From positions 2,651,071 through 2,674,515 of the forward strand of contig BFEA01000154.1 of the NCBI GenBank assembly GCA_003427395.1: a stretch of 23,445 nt of DNA, read 5' to 3'. The stretch is from Chara braunii (lineage: Eukaryota > Streptophyta > Charophyceae > Charales > Characeae). A program made the translations under genes and the position numbers. This document shows, piece by piece, positions 18,672 to 23,445 of the stretch; the first letter of the stretch is position 1, and each line of letters opens with the position of its first letter. The notes beneath the pieces were generated by a model. It ran no database searches and was not told the origin of the DNA. It saw nothing but the letters and a program-made list of their open reading frames with translations.

Positions 18672-18721
18672 GACCCTACGCCACGTTTCGGCTGGTCGCC
18701 AGCCAGCCATCATCAGGGGTC
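18672..18721 (-). ncRNA. Hammerhead ribozyme motif, right pseudo-LTR
   Basis: Reading minus: stem I GACCC (18721-18717), core CTGATGA (18716-18710), one unpaired T (18709), stem II GGCTGG (18708-18703), 7-nt loop, CCAGCC (18695-18690), core GAAA (18689-18686), stem III CG-TGG-CG closed by the A-T pair, cleavage triplet GTA, then GGGTC (18676-18672). Stems I and II are perfect (5 and 6 bp). All strictly conserved core bases are present. The very short stem III is as reported for hammerheads of Penelope-like elements. The extra T between the core and stem II is unusual. Confidence 0.8.
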
Positions 18722-18768
18722 AAAAGAACGTCGTGAATTGGAAGACCTGCTCAAAGTTGTAAAAGCTT

Positions 18769-18832
18769 AGTCAGCCAACGCGACCCTACGCCACGTTTCG
18801 GCTGGTCGCCAGTCAGCCAGTCATGAAACCCG
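18769..18832 (-). ncRNA. Broken duplicate of hammerhead segment
   Basis: It repeats the GGGTC, GTA, GAAAC and stem II 3' side of 18672-18721. The CTGATGA core is replaced by CATGACTGGCTGACTGG, so it cannot form a hammerhead. Confidence 0.75.
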
Positions 18833-19261
18833 CGTAAAAACAGAACCTTCGCGCCCCAGACCAAAACCCAAACTTCAAAGTTGTACCAAATCCCAAATTC
18901 CAGAGAGTACCAGAATATCCATGCCCCAATCCGCAATCACTAGACCAATGAACCATGACTAAGAAGGAGGTCCGGTAGCCCCAGTCAGAAGGGACTAGAA
19001 TCTCAATGCAGACCTTCAAAAGACAAGAGAGACGAATCGTAGACGAGAAGAGAAGAGAGGGATTCGGACCAGAGTCTCTTGGACAAAAGACAGGAGAAGG
19101 GAAGGGCAAAGAGAGCCGGTCCAAAGCCAGAGTTCAGCAAGGAGAGAAGTTCGAGCCCATTGCATACGGCCCATGCTCAGCAAAGAAACCTAAGAATACC
19201 CATGCATAAATGTATAGGCTATGCCCGAGCCCTACTTCTACTACCTCCATCCCAGGCGTCG

Positions 19262-19340
19262 GTGGTCATGGTGCATGGGGCTCAAACCCACAACCTCCTA
19301 AATGCCACTTGCGTGCATAACCAACTGAGGTAGGCCGCCA
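19262..19340 (-). mobile_element. tRNA-derived SINE head, copy 2
   Basis: Reading minus: A box TACCTCAGTTGG (19332-19321), then CACGCAAGTGGCATTTAGGA, then B box GGGTTTGAGCCC (19289-19278). It shares GGCCTA and GCACGCAAGTGGCATT with copy 1 at 12378-12457, so both belong to one SINE family. It directly abuts the outer edge of the right pseudo-LTR. Confidence 0.7.
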
Positions 19341-19380
19341 GATTCCCTGAAAAGGAATGAAGAGTTCGATGAATGCATAC

Positions 19381-19515
19381 ATGTGCGGCCTCGCTCCCCT
19401 ACTCACTACATACAGAAAAGACAAGAAATATGGCGCTGTATCTTTCCATGTTCTACCGGAAGGTTCATTCTCATAATCTCATTTGCACATCTGTGAGTAG
19501 TTGAGCGAGGCCCAT
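19381..19515. mobile_element. GCCTCGCTC MITE, copy 1
   Basis: The left end GGCCTCGCTCCCCTACTCAC is mirrored at the right (GTGAGTAGTTGAGCGAGGCC). The length is 135 bp. The interior is shared with copy 2 (AAGACA, GGYGCTG.ATCTTCC, TTCTCA, CACAT). Confidence 0.8.
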
Positions 19516-19664
19516 GGTCCCCGATTCCAAGAATACGCTTTAAATTTGTTGCCCGGTACCTGGGCCGGCGGTGTAGAACAAACATGAAGGCCGGCTACTA
19601 GACCAATCGCCATCGTGTGCATTAGGTGGGAAGTCGTGTTGTGAAGAACATGGCCCCCCCCCAA

Positions 19665-19724
19665 AAAAAAACGAAAGAAGAAAAGAAAAAGAAAAAAAGA
19701 AAAAAAGAAGGAAAAAAAAAAGAA
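19665..19724. repeat. Purine A-rich tract between MITE copies
   Basis: C9 followed by A/G-only sequence, AAAGAAAAGAAAAAG-type and strand-asymmetric. Confidence 0.85.
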
Positions 19725-19857
19725 CATGGGCCTCGCTCCACAGCTCTCCACATGCACAAAAGACAGAAATGATGGTGCTGCATCTTCCAGGGGAAGATTC
19801 GTTCTCAGCATTCTCAATTTCCACATTTGGTGAGTACTAGTGGAGCGAGGCCCCATG
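19725..19857. mobile_element. GCCTCGCTC MITE, copy 2
   Basis: The ends are CATGGGCCTCGCTCCAC and, in complement, CATGGGGCCTCGCTCCAC. The length is 133 bp, in the same orientation as copy 1, with 209 bp between them. Confidence 0.82.
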
Positions 19858-20113
19858 TAGTCAACCGGCCGCAGCCCCCATTGCCCTCCATTGCAGCGGC
19901 GATTCTCGAGCGAGGTGGTGGGTGATTGGTGTTGTGGGAGATGTGCGGGAAAGCCATGATCGTTACTTTCGTCTTTGCCGCTCTACTACTGTAGGTTTCG
20001 ATCTCGATCTCTCGACGGATTGAACGTGGCGAAGGAGAGCAGGAGAGCAGGAGAGCAGAGTGGTCGTCATCGCTCATCGCTGCGCCCGCGGATCAGTCTG
20101 CAGTCTGATCAGA

Positions 20114-20935
20114 ATGTGCCGCGGAGTAATCGAGGAGGAACCTTCAGAGAAGGATCATTACATGGATACGCTTGCTATGCACGGCATGGCGATTGTCGAT
20201 GATGGATTGCAGGACCACGGTCCCGACTGCAAGAAGCCGCTTGAAGTTCCCTTGCGTGGAAATAATATGCCTGAAGCTCCCGCATCCTGTCCATTACATA
20301 ACCTACCAGACACCCCCGGGCCGGCTGATCTCGCCGGAATCAAGGCCGAAGACAGCGATCTTGATTGGTCACATTACCTACCGACTCCGGCTAATTGGTC
20401 ACTGACACATGGACGGGGCTCGACCACGGGATCATCGTCGGAGACCGGTTCGGGATCGGGATCCCGAGCGCCACGTCGCTCAGGCTCGGTAAGCGAAGAG
20501 AGAGAGAGAGAGGGGGGTATACATTTCACATTGTGGAATGATGAAAGGGCGGCACTTGGGAGCTGCGCGCCGGAGCCAGGATTTGGGAAATCAACGGAGG
20601 AGATGCCGCCGGGCGTCGAGGTCCGTGAAGGAGACGATGCGTCACAGGAGATTGGTTTTCAGAGAGGAGGAGGAGGAGGAGGAGGAGGAGGAGGAGGAGG
20701 AGGAGGAAAGGGAGTCCCTCCTCTGGTCCAAGAGGGGAGCGGTGTCGGCGACCTGGCTTCGAAAATTGCACAGCTGCTCGATGTGTTGCGGTCGGGATCG
20801 GGATCGGCGGTGTCTCATGCCGCGTCCGCCGATCGCATCGGGATTGACGACTGCCAGAATGGGACGGCGGAGAGAGGCGGCTATGACGTGATTTCCGCGA
20901 CTAGGATTCTTGCGCGCGCGACTGCAGAGAGGTGA
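20114..20935 (+). CDS. Candidate host-gene first exon, unknown Ser/Gly-rich protein
   Basis: This is the one long, GC-rich frame in the window without TE homology. The first in-frame ATG is at 20114, after a leader containing GGAGAGCA repeats; the frame is open to TGA at 20933. CAGAGAG|GTGAGC places a consensus splice donor after 20931, two bases before the stop, so the frame probably continues in another exon beyond a normal intron. About 273 residues: an acidic N-terminal third (EEEPSEKDHYMDTLAMHG), a Ser/Gly/Thr stretch near residues 105-130, a run of 14 Gly from a GGA tract, and a C-terminal LASKIAQLLDVLRSGSG-type helix and ISATRILARATAER. It is mostly low-complexity or disordered. No domain is recognised. 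A second donor-like GGTAAGC lies at 20488. It could be a regulatory protein N-terminus, but that is speculation. Confidence 0.5.
   Translation: MCRGVIEEEPSEKDHYMDTLAMHGMAIVDDGLQDHGPDCKKPLEVPLRGNNMPEAPASCPLHNLPDTPGPADLAGIKAEDSDLDWSHYLPTPANWSLTHGRGSTTGSSSETGSGSGSRAPRRSGSVSEEREREGGIHFTLWNDERAALGSCAPEPGFGKSTEEMPPGVEVREGDDASQEIGFQRGGGGGGGGGGGGGGKGVPPLVQEGSGVGDLASKIAQLLDVLRSGSGSAVSHAASADRIGIDDCQNGTAERGGYDVISATRILARATAER
20665..20708 (+). repeat. (GGA)n trinucleotide tract
   Basis: About 14 GGA units lie within the candidate exon and encode a glycine run. They keep the frame, as triplet repeats in exons usually do. Confidence 0.9.
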
Positions 20936-21063
20936 GCCTGTAGCCTTGTGCGCGCACGCAATCTCTGCGGAACCCCGCTCATCCCCCCTCTCCTCTGGCG
21001 GAAGATCTTAATTAATTATCGTCTATTGTGACCATGATCGGTCCTCTCGTATCATATCTCCCC

Positions 21064-21174
21064 CTACCTTCTTTCCCCGAATACAACGTACGGTCATTAT
21101 AACTGTATTTGCGGCATCTGTCTGTCTAGATACAGCCATAATGACCGTACGTTGTATTGGGGGGAAGAAGGTAG
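21064..21174. mobile_element. Short hairpin MITE (111 bp)
   Basis: The arms are about 45 bp: CTACCTTCTTTCCCC, AATACAACGTACGGTCATTA, CTGTAT, mirrored at the right as ATACAG, TAATGACCGTACGTTGTATT and GGGGGGAAGAAGGTAG. The loop is about 21 nt. There are a few mismatches and single-base indels. No coding capacity. Confidence 0.8.
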
Positions 21175-21330
21175 TACCTTGTGGTGTCGCCAGCCGATCG
21201 CTCCACCTGTGCTCCCTCACGAAGATTTGCTGTCCGTTTTTTCCCTCTGCGTATCTGTCTAGTACCCCTTTTTTATTTTACCCCGAACATAACGCACCCT
21301 GGAAATGAACGAATATAAAGCCATGTTCCC

Positions 21331-21382
21331 GGCCCGATACAGTCACTGTATCGGGCCGATACCGATACAGTGAATGTATCGG
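21331..21382. repeat. Two CGATACAGT hairpins
   Basis: GGCCCGATACAGT, C, ACTGTATCGGGCC (21331-21357) is a perfect 13-bp stem around one base. CCGATACA/TGTATCGG (21362-21382) is a perfect 8-bp stem with a 5-nt loop. Both share the CGATACAGTGA-type unit, so they look like a duplicated palindrome. Confidence 0.9.
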
Positions 21383-21458
21383 GAAGACGGCAGTAGTCGA
21401 TGCTATCATAGTACCGATGTTATACCCCATCATATCCTTTCCGGACCACCTGCCTTCT

Positions 21459-21592
21459 GTTTTTCTTTCTTTCTTTCTTTCTTTTTTTTTAACGCCCAGG
21501 TTGTTGTAGAGGCGGGATGAACCCCAGAGTACCGTGTTGGATTGAAAAAAAAAGAAAAAAAAAGAAAGAAAGAAAGAAAGAAAAGAAGAACC
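21459..21592. repeat. Inverted (TTTC)n / (GAAA)n tracts
   Basis: A TTTC-rich run (about 21459-21490) is mirrored by a GAAA-rich run (about 21544-21592) around about 54 bp of ordinary sequence, so it can form a long imperfect hairpin. Confidence 0.8.
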
Positions 21593-21599
21593 GAGTACT

Positions 21600-22028
21600 C
21601 TCTTCTGTTTTTCATTAGCGAAGGTTTGCCTACTGTTCAAGTTCCCCACGTCGGTGTATCAAAGGAGAGATGCCTACGTACCATCATTTACTGTTGAAAT
21701 TTCCCACTTCTGTGTATGGAAGGAGAGAGACCCACCTACCATAACACTTGTCATGTCAGATGTCTGCGTACGAGACCTGTGCTAATGCATCGTTTGACAC
21801 CGTATCCAAAGTAACCAAGTTGTATCTAACTACCTGTCATAAATTTTTGTTCTTTTTTAATACCCTCACGCTCTTCGGAAGAACAAGTATAGTGTACACT
21901 GTGCATGTGGTGGCGCTAAATTTGGCATATCCTCTCATAGGCAAACACGGAAGCTAGCTAGCACCGACTTCCCCTCGGACACTCCCTACCACCAGGTGCA
22001 CAACGTACTAAGTCTTCTCCCCTCCCCG
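21600..22028. other. No recognisable gene
   Basis: GTTCCCCACGTCGGTGTATC (21641) and TTTCCCACTTCTGTGTATGG (21699) begin two related ~58-bp segments (CAAGTTCCCCAC..AAAGGAGAGA.. and GAAATTTCCCAC..GAAGGAGAGA..), a degenerate tandem pair. No coding signal. Confidence 0.45.
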
Positions 22029-22029
22029 G

Positions 22030-22084
22030 CCCGACCCCGACCCCGACCCCGACCCGACCCCGACCCCGACCCCGACCCCGGGTC
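22030..22084. repeat. (CCCCGA)n hexamer array
   Basis: About nine units of CCCCGA (one shortened to CCCGA). The minus strand is (TCGGGG)n and could form G-quadruplexes. It does not match the plant (TTTAGGG) or Chlamydomonas (TTTTAGGG) telomere repeat. Confidence 0.9.
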
Positions 22085-22334
22085 CATGATCTAGTATGCA
22101 TCCATGCCGTCGAACCCTGCTCTCTATTGTTTTAAGTCTTACGCAGATGCCGTAGCATTACTGAGGTGCACAAGCATGTTAGCGATGCGTCCATTCTTCC
22201 ACTAGTCTCCGCAGGCACACGAGCGAACACCCGCCCACCCACTCAATAATCTCTCCCGTGCCGGCGAGCCTGAAGCAATTTGTCTCAGCCCGCTTTTTCT
22301 CACTAAGTCTTTCCATCTGCGCGCTTCTCGGGGC

Positions 22335-22808
<474 letters not shown>

Positions 22809-22857
<49 letters not shown>
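22809..22857. repeat. (CT)24-25 microsatellite
   Basis: Opposite strand sense to the GA tracts at 22367 and 23361. It is followed by GAAGAAGAAGAA-rich sequence. Confidence 0.93.
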
Positions 22858-22860
<3 letters not shown>

Positions 22861-23257
22861 GTAGAAGAAGAAGAAAAAGAAGAACAGTGGCCATGGAGGG
22901 GCGGAGAAGAATCAGGAGAAGAAGGAGAAGAAGAACTCTCCTCTCTCGCTCCCCCTGATGATGATGCCACTAATACTGACCAGCGAAGGTGATGACTCCC
23001 GATGCAGGTCGCTGCTGAAGGCAGGTCCAATGACAGGTATGAAGCCTACAACCGCCGAAACTGAAACCGCACTGGTCGGAACAGGCATCTGCCTGTTCGC
23101 CGGACAAAAAGAAAAGTCCGAACTGACACATCTGAAACAGACAAAAATAGTCCAGACAAAACCCAGCCCCAAACTCACTCAGTAAAAAATAAATGAATAG
23201 ATGCTGAAAAAGGAAAGCAAATGGGACAAAAGATATGAGCCTAGGCGCAAAACGTTG

Positions 23258-23354
23258 CAGCTGTGGCCCATCAAGTCACCCAGCCAAAGGGGCTGTGCGG
23301 CCTGAGGTCCGAAAAGGACAATGGCGTGTAGGAGCTGTGGCCCACCAAGTCACC

Positions 23355-23356
<2 letters not shown>
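23258..23356. repeat. 74-bp-spaced direct repeat pair
   Basis: CAGCTGTGGCCCATCAAGTC then ACCCA at 23258-23282 recurs at 23332-23356 with two base differences. This suggests a 74-bp tandem unit cut off by the GA tract. Confidence 0.8.

Positions 23357-23360
<4 letters not shown>

Positions 23361-23445
<85 letters not shown>
23361..23445. repeat. (GA)n microsatellite running off the window
   Basis: At least 42 uninterrupted GA units to the last base. Confidence 0.95.

Larger units (their letters stand above)
13084..19254 (-). mobile_element. Permuted (GIY-YIG-first) Penelope-like retroelement with pseudo-LTRs
   Basis: This is a composite of about 6.2 kb. In element orientation (minus strand) the order is: terminal repeat (19254-18389), CCHC/coiled-coil frame (18324 to about 16870), GIY-YIG plus reverse transcriptase frame (about 16805-13938), and terminal repeat (13923-13084). 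The RT has Penelope-type motifs and no RNase H, integrase or protease is present. That rules out Ty1/Ty3 LTR elements despite the terminal repeats. Penelope-like elements are known to have LTR-like repeats, hammerhead motifs and GIY-YIG nucleases, and the N-terminal nuclease order is that of the Chlamys type in green algae. This copy is inactive through stops and one or more frameshifts. The outer boundaries are drawn from repeat homology and may be off by up to about 20 bases. Confidence 0.82.
18389..19254 (-). repeat. Pseudo-LTR, right copy (5' end of element)
   Basis: Direct counterpart of 13084-13923. It contains the better-preserved hammerhead motif and a second, partial copy of the same segment created by a local duplication (GTAAAAGCTTAGTCAGCC at about 18650 and about 18759). 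The homology with the left copy stops at CTCCATCCC, exactly where a tRNA-derived SINE begins. Confidence 0.92.

Noticed and set aside
13084-19254. Ty1/Ty3-type LTR retrotransposon
   Set aside because: Terminal direct repeats and a CCHC knuckle suggest it, but the RT motifs, the GIY-YIG domain and the lack of protease, RNase H and integrase fit a Penelope-like element.
20526-20891. Alternative-frame ORFs over the GGA tract (poly-Glu, poly-Leu)
   Set aside because: Shadows of the 20114 frame created by the triplet repeat.

Overview
This window looks like nuclear DNA of a streptophyte green organism, most likely a charophyte alga such as Chara. Three things point there. The first 1.4 kb carries broken pieces of a plant-type mitochondrial genome. 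The rest is packed with eukaryotic repeats: a LINE, a Penelope-like element, tRNA-derived SINEs, fold-back elements, minisatellites, and long GA/CT and poly-A/T tracts. Coding fragments carry many stops and frameshifts, and spliceosomal-type donor and acceptor sites are visible. The species assignment is inference, because no search could be run.

Layout. 1-1450: a perfect 72-bp palindrome, then a mitochondrial mosaic of a domain II piece of LSU rRNA (+), the C-terminal end of cytochrome c maturation protein CcmF (-), and a group II intron reverse-transcriptase piece (-). 1500-2250: a possible two-exon mini-ORF, recurrent GCCCGTTC hairpins and a GTCCGG-rich hairpin region. 2250-4700: mostly unrecognised, with an 11-bp x5 minisatellite. 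4711-5132: a MITE-like element. 5333-5848, 9223-9834 and 10092-10441: copies of one dispersed repeat family, two of them in head-to-head inversion. 7140-8720: 3' half of a decayed LINE (-). 10526-11000: a 31-bp minisatellite, T39 and hairpins. 11129-13015: two copies of another fold-back family, one holding a poly(A)-only insertion with a 15-bp target duplication. 12378-12457: a tRNA-derived SINE.

13084-19254 is the main find. It is a roughly 6.2-kb retroelement read on the minus strand, flanked by direct ~0.85-kb repeats. The first open frame encodes a CCHC zinc knuckle plus a long coiled coil (gag-like). The second frame encodes a GIY-YIG nuclease domain placed before the reverse transcriptase, followed by a Penelope-type RT. 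Each terminal repeat carries a hammerhead-ribozyme motif on the element's sense strand. The architecture fits a permuted (GIY-YIG first, Chlamys-like) Penelope-like element with pseudo-LTRs. The RT frame has about seven stops and one frameshift, so this copy is dead, but the domain order is readable.

19255-23445: a second SINE abutting the element, two copies of a ~134-bp MITE with GCCTCGCTC termini, one plausible host-gene first exon (20114-20931) ending in a consensus splice donor, several perfect hairpins, a (CCCCGA)n array, a G28-(GA)38 block, (CT)25, and a terminal (GA)n tract running off the end. No intact tRNA, rRNA operon, CRISPR array or bacterial operon is present.
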